A DNA stretch of 64,000 nt from Acinetobacter variabilis (GCF_000369625.1 NZ_KB850113.1:566641-630640); one strand, 5' to 3'. Numbered from the stretch's first letter, positions 36,954-46,600 are shown. The notes: a model not told the origin generated them from the letters alone. Numbers and translations: made by a program.

Positions 36954-38642
36954 ATGACACAAGTACGGTTAAGCTATGCCTATGGAACCAGCAGCCAGCC
37001 TTTATTGGGCATGACGATTGGTGAAAAATTTGATCAGGCTTGCGAGCAATATGCAGATCGCGATGCAGTCGTCAGCATGCATCAGAACATACGCCTGAGT
37101 TATCGGCAGCTACAGGATCAGGTCAATGCCTTTGCCTGTCAGCTGCTGAAATTGGGTATGCAAAAAGGTGACCGTCTAGCGATCTGGTCGCCGAACTGTG
37201 TGGAATGGACTATTACCCAATTCGCAGCTTTCAAGGCAGGCATTATTCTGGTTAACCTGAATCCAGCCTATAAAAGCAATGAGCTGGAATATGTTTTGAA
37301 TAAAGTGTCCTGTAAGGGACTGGTTATTGCATCGCAGTTTAAAACAACGGACTATCAGGAAATTCTGACCAAAATTGCGCCTGAATTAAAACAGGCTGAA
37401 AATAAATTACTGAATGCAGAGCGTCTACCACATTTAAAGCATGTCATTAAAATTGATGAGCAGCAGCATACGGGTATTCATCGTTTTCAGGATTTAATGC
37501 CTATACCAAGTGCTCAAGAGCTGGAACAGCTGCAACAGATCTCCACTGATTTGCAGTTCGATGAAACCATTAATATCCAGTTTACGTCAGGCACCACAGG
37601 TAACCCTAAGGGTACGATGCTGACCCATAACAATATTTTAAATAATGGTTACTTTGTGGGTGAAGCGATTCACTTAACTCCAGAAGACCGTGTCTGTATT
37701 TCTGTTCCATTATTCCACTGCTTTGGCATGGTAATGGGTAATCTGGCTTGTATTACCCATGGTTCAGCCATGATCTATCCATCTGCCGTATTTAATCCGC
37801 TGGAAACCTTAAAAGCCATTCAACAAGAAAAATGTACGGCAGCTTATGGTGTACCGACCATGTTTATTGCTGTGCTAGAACATGAACAGTTTGACGATTT
37901 TGATCTGTCTAGCCTGCGTACCGGCATTATGGCGGGTAGTCCATGTCCACAGGAAATTATGCAGCGTGTAATAGAGCGAATGCATATGTCTGAAATTACC
38001 ATCTGTTATGGCATGACTGAAACAGCACCGGTAAGTGCCCAAAGTTCAACAGAAGACAGTGTTGAACGTCGTGTGAGTACAGTTGGCCGTGTCCATCCGC
38101 ATCTGGAAGTTAAAATTGTCGATGAAAATGGCAAGGTGGTGCCGCGCGGTCAATTGGGTGAACTGTGTGTGCGTGGTTATTCCGTGATGCTGGGTTATTG
38201 GGAAGATCAGGACAAGACCCAGGAAGTCATTGATGCTGCGCGCTGGATGCATACTGGTGATATTGCGGAAATGGATGATGAAGGCTTTGTCAAAATCAAG
38301 GGTCGTATCAAGGATGTGGTCATTCGTGGCGGTGAAAATCTATTCCCGAAAGAAATTGAAGATTTCCTTTATACCCATCCAGCGGTTTCAGATGTACAGG
38401 TGATTGGCGTGCCAGACCATAAATATGGTGAACAGCTTTGTGCTTGCATTATCCTGCATGAAAATGACCCATGTACCGAAGAGGCCATCCGCCAATATTG
38501 TGCTGAGCATATTTCTCACAATAAAGTGCCGCGTTATGTGCGTTTCTTCCATGAATTCCCGATGACAGCTTCAGGTAAGGCACAGAAGTTCAAGTTGCGT
38601 GAATTTATGCGTGAAGAATTAAATTTAAAAGAGATTGCTTAA
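36954..38642 (+). CDS. AMP-binding acyl-CoA synthetase
   Basis: ATP-dependent acyl-CoA ligase of 562 residues. The AMP-binding motif FTSGTTGNPKGTMLTHNN lies near residue 212, and YGMTETAPVSAQS near 345. The hinge GRIKDVVIRGGENLFPKEIE and the C-terminal catalytic lysine in TASGKAQKFKLRE are intact. This is the medium-chain/fatty-acid ligase type. Its position beside the liu cluster suggests activation of isovalerate or related short branched acids to CoA esters for LiuA; this is inference. GGAG lies upstream of the ATG. Confidence 0.9.
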   Translation: MTQVRLSYAYGTSSQPLLGMTIGEKFDQACEQYADRDAVVSMHQNIRLSYRQLQDQVNAFACQLLKLGMQKGDRLAIWSPNCVEWTITQFAAFKAGIILVNLNPAYKSNELEYVLNKVSCKGLVIASQFKTTDYQEILTKIAPELKQAENKLLNAERLPHLKHVIKIDEQQHTGIHRFQDLMPIPSAQELEQLQQISTDLQFDETINIQFTSGTTGNPKGTMLTHNNILNNGYFVGEAIHLTPEDRVCISVPLFHCFGMVMGNLACITHGSAMIYPSAVFNPLETLKAIQQEKCTAAYGVPTMFIAVLEHEQFDDFDLSSLRTGIMAGSPCPQEIMQRVIERMHMSEITICYGMTETAPVSAQSSTEDSVERRVSTVGRVHPHLEVKIVDENGKVVPRGQLGELCVRGYSVMLGYWEDQDKTQEVIDAARWMHTGDIAEMDDEGFVKIKGRIKDVVIRGGENLFPKEIEDFLYTHPAVSDVQVIGVPDHKYGEQLCACIILHENDPCTEEAIRQYCAEHISHNKVPRYVRFFHEFPMTASGKAQKFKLREFMREELNLKEIA

Positions 38643-38685
38643 ATTAATTAAAGCTAAGTTTAAATAGTATTTGATCAGATGACCT

Positions 38686-38775
38686 GGCGGCATGGATGCC
38701 GCCGTTTCATTGTATGGCAAGGATGCCATATCAATGAAACAGAAGGGTTTGGTTACTTTGCCCAGTCAAAGTAAC
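38686..38775. repeat. Cluster of three consecutive palindromes downstream of the acyl-CoA ligase gene
   Basis: Three hairpins follow each other within 90 bases. The first is GGCGGCAT-GG-ATGCCGCC (38686-38703). The second is GTTTCATTG + TATGGCA against TGCCATA + CAATGAAAC with one bulged base (38704-38740). The third is GTTACTTTG-CCCAGT-CAAAGTAAC (38752-38775). None has a terminator T tract. The regular packing looks like an intergenic palindromic repeat element rather than a single terminator, though it could still stop or protect the upstream transcript. No second copy is seen in this window. Confidence 0.7.
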
Positions 38776-38884
38776 GAAGCACCTGCACAATGGAAGAAGA
38801 ATCCATCTTGCAAATTGAGGTCATGTATTTAGCAATTTCTTTAAATAGATAAAAATTTATTTCTATATAAATCAGAGTAAACAG

Positions 38885-39556
38885 ATGGCAAAAAACTTTC
38901 ACAGTGAAGTCGTGGTCGCCAGCTATGACGATCATATCCGCAAACTGATTCCCGGATATGAACTGGTGCATCAGCAGATTGAAGCAATTCTCAGCACTGA
39001 ACTCCCGGAAACCGCTCATATTTTGGTAGTGGGCTGCGGGACGGGTTATGAGCTATCTTATTTATTGCAGCAGCATCCAAACTGGACATTTACTGCGATT
39101 GATCCTTCCGCTGCGATGCTTGGGCAGGCAAGGAAGCATCTGGCTTCTATTGGAGTTGAACAACGAGTTCAGTTTATACAGTGCACCACTCAAGAACTGG
39201 ATCAGCAAAATACTTACGATGCTGCACTCGCTATTTTAGTCGCCCATTTTATTCCTGAACCTCAGAAATCTGATTTTTTTCAGGATATCTATCACAGCCT
39301 TAAAACTGGCGGGATCGTATTGACCTATGATCTGATGCAGCCTGAAGGTGAGAATGAATTAAAGGTAATGCAAAAAATGGCACAACAAACCGGACTTAGT
39401 GTGCAGCAAAGCGAAAATATGATGGCCAGATTGCAGCAGGACTTTTTCCTGATTTCAGTAGAAAATTTAAATGAACTTTTAACAAAAGTCGGATTTAAAC
39501 AACACAAAATTTATAGTCAAATTATGAATTATTGTGGTTTTTTACTCAGAAAATAA
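38885..39556 (+). CDS. Class I SAM-dependent methyltransferase
   Basis: Methyltransferase of 223 residues with the SAM-binding motif ILVVGCGTGYELSYLL near residue 45, an acidic ribose-binding region AIDPSAAML, and a post-motif LAILVAHFIPE. A 4-residue helical N-terminus precedes no recognisable substrate domain. The target is not identifiable. The 62-base gap to the thioesterase gene suggests possible joint transcription, but there is no functional link in the sequence. Confidence 0.85.
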   Translation: MAKNFHSEVVVASYDDHIRKLIPGYELVHQQIEAILSTELPETAHILVVGCGTGYELSYLLQQHPNWTFTAIDPSAAMLGQARKHLASIGVEQRVQFIQCTTQELDQQNTYDAALAILVAHFIPEPQKSDFFQDIYHSLKTGGIVLTYDLMQPEGENELKVMQKMAQQTGLSVQQSENMMARLQQDFFLISVENLNELLTKVGFKQHKIYSQIMNYCGFLLRK

Positions 39557-39618
39557 AGATCATGAAACCTTATATGAATTTTAAAGTTTAAGAGAATAAT
39601 CAAGGAAGTTTAACAAGA

Positions 39619-40416
39619 ATGTCAGCATATTATAGTTTGATCCAGCGCGAACAGCATGCAGATGGCAGTACTACTGCCTATTATCGTTCCAATATTCATG
39701 CTCAAGGTGCGTGGAATCCTCATGAACAGCACATGGCACCGGCAACCGGTATTCTATGTGTTGAACTAGAACAGTTTCAGCCTAGATCAGAAATGCGTAT
39801 TGGCCGGGTTGGACTGGATATTTTTGGACTGATTGCATTTGGTGAGTTTTCTATTACTACGCGCATGATCCGTCCTGGCAAAACTATTGAACTGATTGAG
39901 GCGGAAATGTGTGCCAATGGAAAAACCTGTATCGTTGCTCGTGCCTGGAGGATGCTGACTTCGGATAGCCGGGCCATTGCAGGTATCGAAGATTTTCCGA
40001 TTGAAAGCCCTGAGTTTTTACCGGTTTGGGAGGGTATGAGTTGCTGGCCGGGTGGTTATATTCAAAGTATTGAAACCCGTGCACATCCTGATCATCGAGC
40101 AGGCAAAGGCATTGTCTGGCTCAGAAATTCACTGGATATGGTCGAAGGACAACCGACTACAGATTTTAGTCGTTTACTTGGTATGGTAGATACGGCCAAT
40201 GGCATTGTGCCGCGTCAGGATCCAAATGCGGGCTGGGGATTTCCAAATCTGGATTTACAGATTCATATGCACCGTCTGCCGCAAGGTGAATGGCTGGGGC
40301 TGGAAGTAGTGCAACAGTATGGTGAAGATGGGATTGGTCTCACCAGCGGTGTGCTGCATGATATTCACGGGCCTTTCGGTCGCAGTGAACAGATTCTGAC
40401 CTTACGTAAATTCTAA
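39619..40416 (+). CDS. Thioesterase-superfamily protein (double hotdog, TesB-like)
   Basis: A 265-residue protein resembling the double-hotdog acyl-CoA thioesterase families. The first half has the hotdog pattern leading to GEFSITTRMIRPGKTIELIE, and the second half ends in LGLEVVQQYGEDGIGLTSGV, the usual last strand with its GxGL turn. AAGGAAG lies before the ATG. Substrate chain length cannot be told. A strong terminator follows. Moderate certainty on family, low on substrate. Confidence 0.75.
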   Translation: MSAYYSLIQREQHADGSTTAYYRSNIHAQGAWNPHEQHMAPATGILCVELEQFQPRSEMRIGRVGLDIFGLIAFGEFSITTRMIRPGKTIELIEAEMCANGKTCIVARAWRMLTSDSRAIAGIEDFPIESPEFLPVWEGMSCWPGGYIQSIETRAHPDHRAGKGIVWLRNSLDMVEGQPTTDFSRLLGMVDTANGIVPRQDPNAGWGFPNLDLQIHMHRLPQGEWLGLEVVQQYGEDGIGLTSGVLHDIHGPFGRSEQILTLRKF

Positions 40417-40431
40417 ATCCGATTCAAAAGC

Positions 40432-40460
40432 AAAAGGATGAATTGATTCATCCTTTTTTT
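40432..40460 (+). terminator. Rho-independent terminator after the thioesterase gene
   Basis: AAAAGGATGAAT and ATTCATCCTTTT pair around TG, followed by T residues. Confidence 0.92.
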
Positions 40461-40499
40461 ATTGGCATGCTGTGCGCAATGGTTCAGGAATATTGATGA

Positions 40500-41276
40500 A
40501 TGCGGATTAGTATCATTGGGGCAGGACGAGTGGCTTATCATCTTGTCCGTGTATTGTCAGCACAACATGAAATTGTACAGATCTACAGCCGGACTCTGGA
40601 TAAAGCACAGCAACTGGCTAATCGATTTAAAGCGCAAGCTATCGCTCAACCTGAGAATCTGAATCAGAATATAGATTTGATCATCATTGCCGTGAGTGAT
40701 CAATCAATTGCTAATGTCATCAGACAAGTCCATTCTTATTTGCAAGATGTGCTGATTGTCCATACTTCGGGTAGTACTCACCTGAATGTTCTAGCAGATA
40801 TACATGCAAAGTCTGGCGTCTTTTATCCATTGCAAACCTTTAGTCTGGAACGTGAAATCGACTGGGAAAATACGCCTTTATTTATTGAAGCATCTGACCC
40901 AACAGATCAAGAAATCTTAACCCATTTAGCAAATAGCCTAAGCAAAAGAGTTTATCAATATAGTTCGGACCAACGTTTGAGCTTGCATCTGGCTGCTGTG
41001 TTTGCCTGCAATTTTAGCAATTACTGTTATGACATGGCTAAGCAGGTGGTAGATGCACAACAGGTAGATTTTAGCCTGCTTTATCCATTGATTCTGGAAA
41101 CAGCCAATAAGGCGACGCAAAATGATCCTCGCCAAGGACAGACGGGACCTGCGATGCGTGGTGATCAGAATATTCTGAATATGCATCAGCAGATGCTAGA
41201 GCAATCTCAACGACAAGACTTGGCAGGTGTGTATAAATTACTCAGTCAGCAGATTTTAGAACGCCATCATAGCTAA
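40500..41276 (+). CDS. Rossmann-fold oxidoreductase with DUF2520 domain
   Basis: Protein of 258 residues with an N-terminal NAD(P)-binding fold, MRISIIGAGRVAYHLVRVL, and a C-terminal helical DUF2520 domain. The latter shows HLAAVFACNFSNYCYDMA and the conserved TGPAMRGD. Its shape is that of 6-phosphogluconate/pantoate-type dehydrogenases, but the substrate of DUF2520 proteins is not established. No operon partner; convergent with trmB. Confidence 0.88.
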   Translation: MRISIIGAGRVAYHLVRVLSAQHEIVQIYSRTLDKAQQLANRFKAQAIAQPENLNQNIDLIIIAVSDQSIANVIRQVHSYLQDVLIVHTSGSTHLNVLADIHAKSGVFYPLQTFSLEREIDWENTPLFIEASDPTDQEILTHLANSLSKRVYQYSSDQRLSLHLAAVFACNFSNYCYDMAKQVVDAQQVDFSLLYPLILETANKATQNDPRQGQTGPAMRGDQNILNMHQQMLEQSQRQDLAGVYKLLSQQILERHHS

Positions 41277-41277
41277 T

Positions 41278-41306
41278 AAAAAAGCGCTGAATAATCAGCG
41301 CTTTTT
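41278..41306. terminator. Bidirectional terminator between the DUF2520 gene and trmB
   Basis: AAAAAGCGCTGA and TCAGCGCTTTTT pair around ATAA between two convergent stops. Confidence 0.92.
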
Positions 41307-41319
41307 AGACTTATAGATA

Positions 41320-42036
41320 TTAAGAAATTTTCTTAAAGATAAAGTCATTAATCTTGTGGCCAGCTTCGATTCCGCGACGCTCAAACTTGGTTTGTGGACG
41401 CCATTCAGGGCGAGGATAGCTGTTGCCTTTATCCGCCAGATTTTCTAAACGTGGACGTTCTTCCAGAACTTCCAGCATCCACTCAGCATACGGTTCCCAG
41501 TCTGTTGCAGCATGGAAAGTACCGCCAAGTTCCAGTTTTTGCTCAACCAATGACATGCGGTCATGAGATACAAAACGGCGTTTAAAGTGACGTTTTTTCT
41601 GCCATGGGTCAGGGAAGTACAACTGAACGGTGTTAATGCTATTGTCTGGCATTTCACGAAGCACCTGAATCGCATCAGCATCCAGTACACGTAAATTAGT
41701 CACGCCCGCCATACCTGCTTCATACACGCACTGCGCAATCCCCGGTACATGCACTTCAATTCCGACAAAGTTACGCTCTGGATTCGCTTTAGCCATGAGT
41801 ACCAGAGAGCGGCCCATACCAAAACCGATTTCTACAGTCAGCGGACGTTCAGGATGTTCAAAATACTGACGCAAATCACCTACCGGATATTCCAAAATTA
41901 AGTGACCATATTGTTCAAGCGCAGTACGTTGAGAGGTATTTAATGGCGCTGAGCGGCGCATAAACGTCACAATTTCACGGTGCTCGCTTAAATTGTCCAG
42001 CTCCACGACTTGCTGGTCTAATTGATCGTTCGACAT
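41320..42036 (-). CDS. trmB: tRNA (guanine-N7)-methyltransferase
   Basis: Methylates G46 of tRNAs with SAM. The 238-residue protein carries VEIGFGMGRSLVLMAKANPE for SAM binding, NFVGIEVHVPGI, and the family hallmark LYFPDPWQKKRHFKRRFV. Length and motif order are normal. It is monocistronic here. The upstream gap to sulP contains the sulP terminator. Confidence 0.97.
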   Translation of the reverse strand: MSNDQLDQQVVELDNLSEHREIVTFMRRSAPLNTSQRTALEQYGHLILEYPVGDLRQYFEHPERPLTVEIGFGMGRSLVLMAKANPERNFVGIEVHVPGIAQCVYEAGMAGVTNLRVLDADAIQVLREMPDNSINTVQLYFPDPWQKKRHFKRRFVSHDRMSLVEQKLELGGTFHAATDWEPYAEWMLEVLEERPRLENLADKGNSYPRPEWRPQTKFERRGIEAGHKINDFIFKKIS

Positions 42037-42147
42037 AATTTTGGCAAATCTAAAAATTCAGAATGCGGTATTTTAAGTCCTGAGCGGTGCAAGTCAAACT
42101 TTTCTCGGTATTTCTCCATAAAAATCGAGCCAGAGATCCCAGGCAAA

Positions 42148-42173
42148 ATAAAAGAGCCAGTTGGCTCTTTTAT
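42148..42173 (-). terminator. Terminator of the sulP transcript
   Basis: AAAAGAGCCA and TGGCTCTTTT pair around GT, 16 bases beyond the sulP stop on the minus strand, with T residues on that strand. Confidence 0.88.
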
Positions 42174-42186
42174 AGATCAAGCTTGA

Positions 42187-43632
42187 TCAGGTACTAAAAC
42201 GGTCGATCAAAGTGCTACTGGCTTCATTTAAACCAATTACGGTCACGTCTATGCCTTGGGCTTTAAACTTCTGGATGACATTATTGAGCATATTTACTGA
42301 AGTCACATCCCAGATATGTGCATGGGTCAGATCCAGCTCAACATGATCCAGCTTTTCTTTAAAATCAAAAAACTGGTAGAACTTTTCTGTACTACTGAAA
42401 AAGATCTGTCCAGAAATTTTATAGCTACGTGAATTAGGCTCATGCAAATAAGTCGAGACATGTACAGTTCTTTCTAGCTTATTAATAAAGAACAAAGCAG
42501 AGAGCAATACACCGACAAATACACCGAGCGCCAGATTATGAGTAGCAAGCACGACAGTTATCACAGCAATCATCACGGTATTAAATTCTAGCGGATGCTT
42601 GCCAAACTGTTTGATTGCACCCCACTGGAAGGTGGTAAATGACACCATAATCATAATAGCAACCAGCGCAGCCATTGGAATATAAGCCAGCCAGTCTTTC
42701 AGGAAGACCACCAGACACAGCAAAAACACGCCAGCCACCAAAGTGGATAAACGGGTACGTGCACCTGAAGAGACATTGATAATCGACTGACCAATCATGG
42801 CACAACCGGCCATTCCGCCCATAAAACCGCTGACAATATTGGCCATACCCTGACCACGACATTCCCGATGGCGGTCACCTTCAGTTCCGGTAACTTCATC
42901 AATGACCGTAGTGGTCATCATACTTTCAAGCAGACCTACAGTGGCTAAAGTAAAGGAATAAGGCAGGATAATCTGCAAGGTTTCCAGATTCAGTGGAATT
43001 TCTGGAAGAAGAAAGACGGGTAGGGTATCTGGAAACTGTCCCAGATCGCTCACAGTACGCATATCTGCACCAAGCAATAACGCAAGTGCGCTCAGCACGA
43101 CGATACAGATCAGAGGCGATGGAATCGCTTTACCGATTTTCGGTATATAAGGAAACAGATAGATAATTATCAAACCTACTAAAATGAACAGATAACCCGT
43201 ACTGTCCATCCGGTTAATTTCCGGGATTTGTGCCACAAAAATCAGGATCGCGAGGGCATTCAAGAAACCATATACCACAGCCTGCGACACAAAACGCATC
43301 AGCTTGGCAACTTTAAAAAAGCCCGCAATCACCTGAATAATCCCGGTCAGAATTGTGGCTGCAAGCAGATATTGCAAACCATGATCCTTGACCAGCGTAA
43401 TCATCAGTAGCGCCATTGCACCAGTCGCCGCAGAGATCATGGCAGGACGGCCACCGAAAAAGGCAATGGACACCGCAATACAGAAAGAGGCATACAAGCC
43501 GACTTGCGGATCAACACCTGCAATCGCAGAAAAAGCAATAGATTCAGGAATCAGGGCCAGTCCAACCACCAGACCTGCCAGCACATCAGTCCGGATATTG
43601 GAAAACCATTCTTCTTTTTTCAGGTTAATCAC
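42187..43632 (-). CDS. SulP-family anion transporter with STAS domain
   Basis: Inner-membrane anion permease of the SulP family, 481 residues. The transporter core has about 12-14 hydrophobic segments, starting [20 protein letters not shown], with [17 protein letters not shown] residues at [24 protein letters not shown] domain occupies the last 90 residues ([20 protein letters not shown]). Substrate could be sulfate, bicarbonate or another anion; there is no neighbour to decide. It ends at its own terminator. Confidence 0.92.
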   Translation of the reverse strand: MINLKKEEWFSNIRTDVLAGLVVGLALIPESIAFSAIAGVDPQVGLYASFCIAVSIAFFGGRPAMISAATGAMALLMITLVKDHGLQYLLAATILTGIIQVIAGFFKVAKLMRFVSQAVVYGFLNALAILIFVAQIPEINRMDSTGYLFILVGLIIIYLFPYIPKIGKAIPSPLICIVVLSALALLLGADMRTVSDLGQFPDTLPVFLLPEIPLNLETLQIILPYSFTLATVGLLESMMTTTVIDEVTGTEGDRHRECRGQGMANIVSGFMGGMAGCAMIGQSIINVSSGARTRLSTLVAGVFLLCLVVFLKDWLAYIPMAALVAIMIMVSFTTFQWGAIKQFGKHPLEFNTVMIAVITVVLATHNLALGVFVGVLLSALFFINKLERTVHVSTYLHEPNSRSYKISGQIFFSSTEKFYQFFDFKEKLDHVELDLTHAHIWDVTSVNMLNNVIQKFKAQGIDVTVIGLNEASSTLIDRFST

Positions 43633-43848
43633 GAAATATCATCTAAATTTTGAGAACCTGCGTATCTTAAACAGATACAGATAAAAATCTACACAAGATT
43701 GACTTGCAAAAGCCTGTAAATTCCTCAATATTGGATATGTAACTGTGCCGAATCACAGTTACGCTTTTTTGCAATTTACAGGTTTGATCACTTGAAAGTT
43801 TGTCAGAAGCGATTTAAAACATTGAGAAGTGTATAACAAGGATCAGAA

Positions 43849-44460
43849 ATGAAGCTTTACTATTCGCCAGGCGCATGCTCTTTGGCAGCTCATATTATTT
43901 TAAATGAAATTAATGTCGATTTTGATTTGGAACGTGTTGACTTAAAAACCCATAAAACAGAAAAAGGTGCAGATTATTACGAAATTAACCCAAAGGGTTA
44001 TGTCCCAGCACTAGAAATTAATCCGGGTTTAATTCTTACAGAAAATGTTGCAATTTTACCGTTTCTTGCTCAACACGATCCAAAACAAGATCTGATTCCT
44101 CCTTCTGGCATGGGACGTGCCAAAGTGCTGGAGTGGTTAGGTTATCTCAACTCAGAGTTGCATGATGCTTATGCTGTCTTCTTCACAGGAAAATTATCAG
44201 ATGAAGCCAAAGAAAAAGCCTATGCAGAAATTGACCGTTTATTGAGTTATATCGATAAGGCCATTGGTGAATCGGACAATGATTATCTGGTCGATGATAA
44301 TTTCGGTCCGGCAGATGCTTACCTATTTGTTCTGACCAACTGGTCGAACCAGATTGAACATGATCTGAGTCCATATAAAAATATTATTCATATCCGCAAT
44401 AAGGTTGCAGAACGTCAATCTGTACAGATTGCAATGCGTGATGAAGGTTTAATCCCTTAA
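43849..44460 (+). CDS. Glutathione S-transferase, beta-class type
   Basis: GST of 203 residues. The N-terminal thioredoxin-like domain begins MKLYYSPGACSLAAHIILNE, with the cysteine (Cys10) typical of beta-class bacterial enzymes. The helical C-terminal domain contains FGPADAYLFVLTNW, the usual N-capping/hydrophobic-staple region. It probably conjugates or reduces electrophiles with glutathione. Single gene with its own terminator. Confidence 0.93.
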   Translation: MKLYYSPGACSLAAHIILNEINVDFDLERVDLKTHKTEKGADYYEINPKGYVPALEINPGLILTENVAILPFLAQHDPKQDLIPPSGMGRAKVLEWLGYLNSELHDAYAVFFTGKLSDEAKEKAYAEIDRLLSYIDKAIGESDNDYLVDDNFGPADAYLFVLTNWSNQIEHDLSPYKNIIHIRNKVAERQSVQIAMRDEGLIP

Positions 44461-44473
44461 TCACAAAATTTTG

Positions 44474-44499
44474 AAAAAGCGCCGTAGGGCGCTTTTTTA
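44474..44499 (+). terminator. Rho-independent terminator after the GST gene
   Basis: AAAAAGCGCC and GGCGCTTTTT pair around GTAG, 13 bases after the stop. Confidence 0.93.
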
Positions 44500-44616
44500 T
44501 TGCTTCCAAAGTAATTGTTGATATTTAGTCAATAATGATTTGCAAAATCACTGCTTTTTAGCAATAAGCAGAATCTATATAGTGCCCGTATAAATTTTTG
44601 GTTTCAGGTTCTTTCC

Positions 44617-45198
44617 ATGAAAAATATTCTATTAATTAACGGCGCAAAAGCTTTCGCCCATTCAAATGGTCAGTTAAATGATACTTTGGCCGAACTGGCT
44701 CAAGAAGTATTAACAAAGCTGGGGCATCAGGTTCAGGTGACTCGTGCTGATAGTGAATATAATGCAAAAGCAGAAGTGGAAAAATATCTTTGGGCAGATA
44801 CGGTCATTTACCAAATGCCAGGCTGGTGGATGGGTGCGCCGTGGCCAGTGAAAAAGTATATTGATGATGTTTTTACCGAAGGGCATGGCAGCCTATATGC
44901 AAATGATGGTCGCTCACGTTCAGATGCTTCAAAACAATACGGCTCAGGTGGCCTGATTCACGATAAAAACTATATGTTATCTCTTACCTGGAATGCACCG
45001 ATGGATGCGTTTACGGATACCGAGCAGTTTTTTCATGGCGTGGGTGTAGATGGCGTTTACCTACCTTTTCATAAAGCCAACCAATTCTTGGGGATGCAGG
45101 CTTTACCGACATTTATTGTGAATGATGTAATTAAAGCCCCTGAAGTTGAAGCGTATATTACACAGTATCGTGAACATTTAATTCAAATTTTTGCTTAA
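44617..45198 (+). CDS. mdaB: NAD(P)H quinone oxidoreductase, MdaB-like
   Basis: Flavodoxin-fold (Flavodoxin_2) quinone reductase of 193 residues that performs two-electron quinone reduction. The motif YQMPGWWMGAPWPVKKYIDD binds the flavin and is characteristic of MdaB; LTWNAPMDAFTDTEQFF follows. The next gene, a YgiN-like monooxygenase, starts 15 bases after the stop, the same pair order (mdaB-ygiN) as in E. coli, where the two act in a quinone cycle. Confidence 0.94.
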   Translation: MKNILLINGAKAFAHSNGQLNDTLAELAQEVLTKLGHQVQVTRADSEYNAKAEVEKYLWADTVIYQMPGWWMGAPWPVKKYIDDVFTEGHGSLYANDGRSRSDASKQYGSGGLIHDKNYMLSLTWNAPMDAFTDTEQFFHGVGVDGVYLPFHKANQFLGMQALPTFIVNDVIKAPEVEAYITQYREHLIQIFA

Positions 45199-45213
45199 CC
45201 AGGAGATATGACC

Positions 45214-45525
45214 ATGCTAACCGTTATTGCTGAAATCATTTGTCATTCGGAACAAGATATGAAAACAGTGCTGGATTCATTTAACAACATCCGCGCACAG
45301 GTATTACAAGAGCCAGGCTGTCATCTTTATGATGTTTATATTGATCATCCAGAGATTGAGAGCCGATTACAGACCAAAGTGCCTTTTTCAATCATGATGT
45401 TTGAAAAATGGGAAAGTATTCAGCATCTGGAAACCCATATGCATAGTGTAAATATGCAGCAACATGCTAAAGCCACTCAAGGTGCGGTTGCGAGTGTAAA
45501 GATCCGAATTTTAGAAGCACTTTAA
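45214..45525 (+). CDS. YgiN-like quinol monooxygenase (ABM domain)
   Basis: Small antibiotic-biosynthesis-monooxygenase-fold protein of 103 residues. The core is FNNIRAQVLQEPGCHLYDVY, then FEKWESIQHLETHM with the conserved His. ATG 45214 is chosen because AGGAG lies eight bases upstream; the ATG at 45208 is only two bases from it. With MdaB it may form a quinone/quinol redox cycle, by analogy to E. coli YgiN. Confidence 0.9.
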   Translation: MLTVIAEIICHSEQDMKTVLDSFNNIRAQVLQEPGCHLYDVYIDHPEIESRLQTKVPFSIMMFEKWESIQHLETHMHSVNMQQHAKATQGAVASVKIRILEAL

Positions 45526-45565
45526 GCTGTAATTCTCAGTTTGAAAGAGTTTGTGATATTTAATT

Positions 45566-46291
45566 TTATTTGAACTCTTGTGGCTGATTAAATTGAACCT
45601 GTTCAAATTTTAGTGCGTAGCGGTGTTTTAAAGTGGACCATTGAACTTTGGCAGGTTGCGTCTGTTCTGCAAATTCATTTTCATCTGTTGTAGTTTTTAC
45701 CTTGCCTGTTAAAAAGTTAATGCTTAGTGCTGTACTCTCACCCGAAGCACGGTGAAAATCATCTACATCATAGCCGATCAGCTTAAAAGCATTATTTTGG
45801 TATCGGAATGTATAAGTATGATTGGTGACATACCATGAACCACAGCTTAGCCAGTAATATAAATGAACCCGAAGTACACCTTTTTGAATGCTTAAGGCTT
45901 CGGATTCACCAAGTGGATCAGCGAGACAAGGTGATTCAACATCACCTTCGTTTGGCAAAGTAGTATTGCTAGCTGCAAGCTGATAACCACTTTCTTGCTT
46001 GAATAAAATCAAAAGTTTTCGTTTGTTGGTATTCAGAACATGATTGCCTACACCTGCATTTGCAACAAGGTTTTCGGGATTAGTATCTTCAATAATCAGC
46101 GCGAGATCTGCTTGACCGTCCTGATTTAAATCGCCTTGCGTTTTTTCTAGAACTTTCCAGTTTTTCGGAATAAAAGATTGATAGCTTGATTTGAAAGAAC
46201 TATCTGTCTGAGGTTTTGCACATGCATTTTGTGTAAATGCTATACACAGCAGGGTGCTAAATAGGAAAGGCAGTTTGATCTGATGAAGCAT
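45566..46291 (-). CDS. Secreted protein with one FG-GAP-like motif, function unknown
   Basis: Exported protein of 241 residues. The N-terminus is a signal peptide (MLHQIKLPFLFSTLLCIAF, ending near NACAKP). A single aspartate-rich loop GDLNQDGQADLALIIED resembles an FG-GAP/VCBS calcium-binding turn, and the later part reads as a beta-rich domain (WYVTNHTYTFRYQNNAFKLI). I do not recognise a family with assigned function. An unrelated ABM gene is convergent with it. No operon partner is evident. Confidence 0.8.
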   Translation of the reverse strand: MLHQIKLPFLFSTLLCIAFTQNACAKPQTDSSFKSSYQSFIPKNWKVLEKTQGDLNQDGQADLALIIEDTNPENLVANAGVGNHVLNTNKRKLLILFKQESGYQLAASNTTLPNEGDVESPCLADPLGESEALSIQKGVLRVHLYYWLSCGSWYVTNHTYTFRYQNNAFKLIGYDVDDFHRASGESTALSINFLTGKVKTTTDENEFAEQTQPAKVQWSTLKHRYALKFEQVQFNQPQEFK

Positions 46292-46600
46292 CGGTTTAAA
46301 TTCCTTTTATTTATAATTTTTTTGATGGTCAAAGCTGAGTAATAAGTTTAGCCAACAAGGTTAAGTCATTTCTTTGAATATTGGATAGATATTTATGGTG
46401 AACTTTAAAGCTTTTTTATAAATTCAACTATGGGGATTTGAAGTTCCTATTCAAATTTGTCTAAACCAAGAAGTGAACTTTTAATATTCAATCTTCAAAT
46501 TTAACTTGGGTATCTAAATTTAAAAGTTCAGGAGTTTGCTAGAAACTCCTGAACAGATCGATATGATTCAAATAATCTTTTAAGCTTCTAGCCCTGATTA
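46292..46600. other. Non-coding gap holding a secreted-protein promoter side and the thiSG terminator
   Basis: No open frame of note. The left part is the upstream region of the secreted-protein gene. The right part contains the 12-pair hairpin at 46526-46554 that ends the thiSG transcript. I see nothing else. Confidence 0.7.
46526..46554 (-). terminator. Terminator of the thiS-thiG transcript
   Basis: GTTCAGGAGTTT and AAACTCCTGAAC form a perfect 12-pair stem around GCTAG; on the minus strand it is followed by TTTTAAATTT, 46 bases after the thiG stop. Confidence 0.78.
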
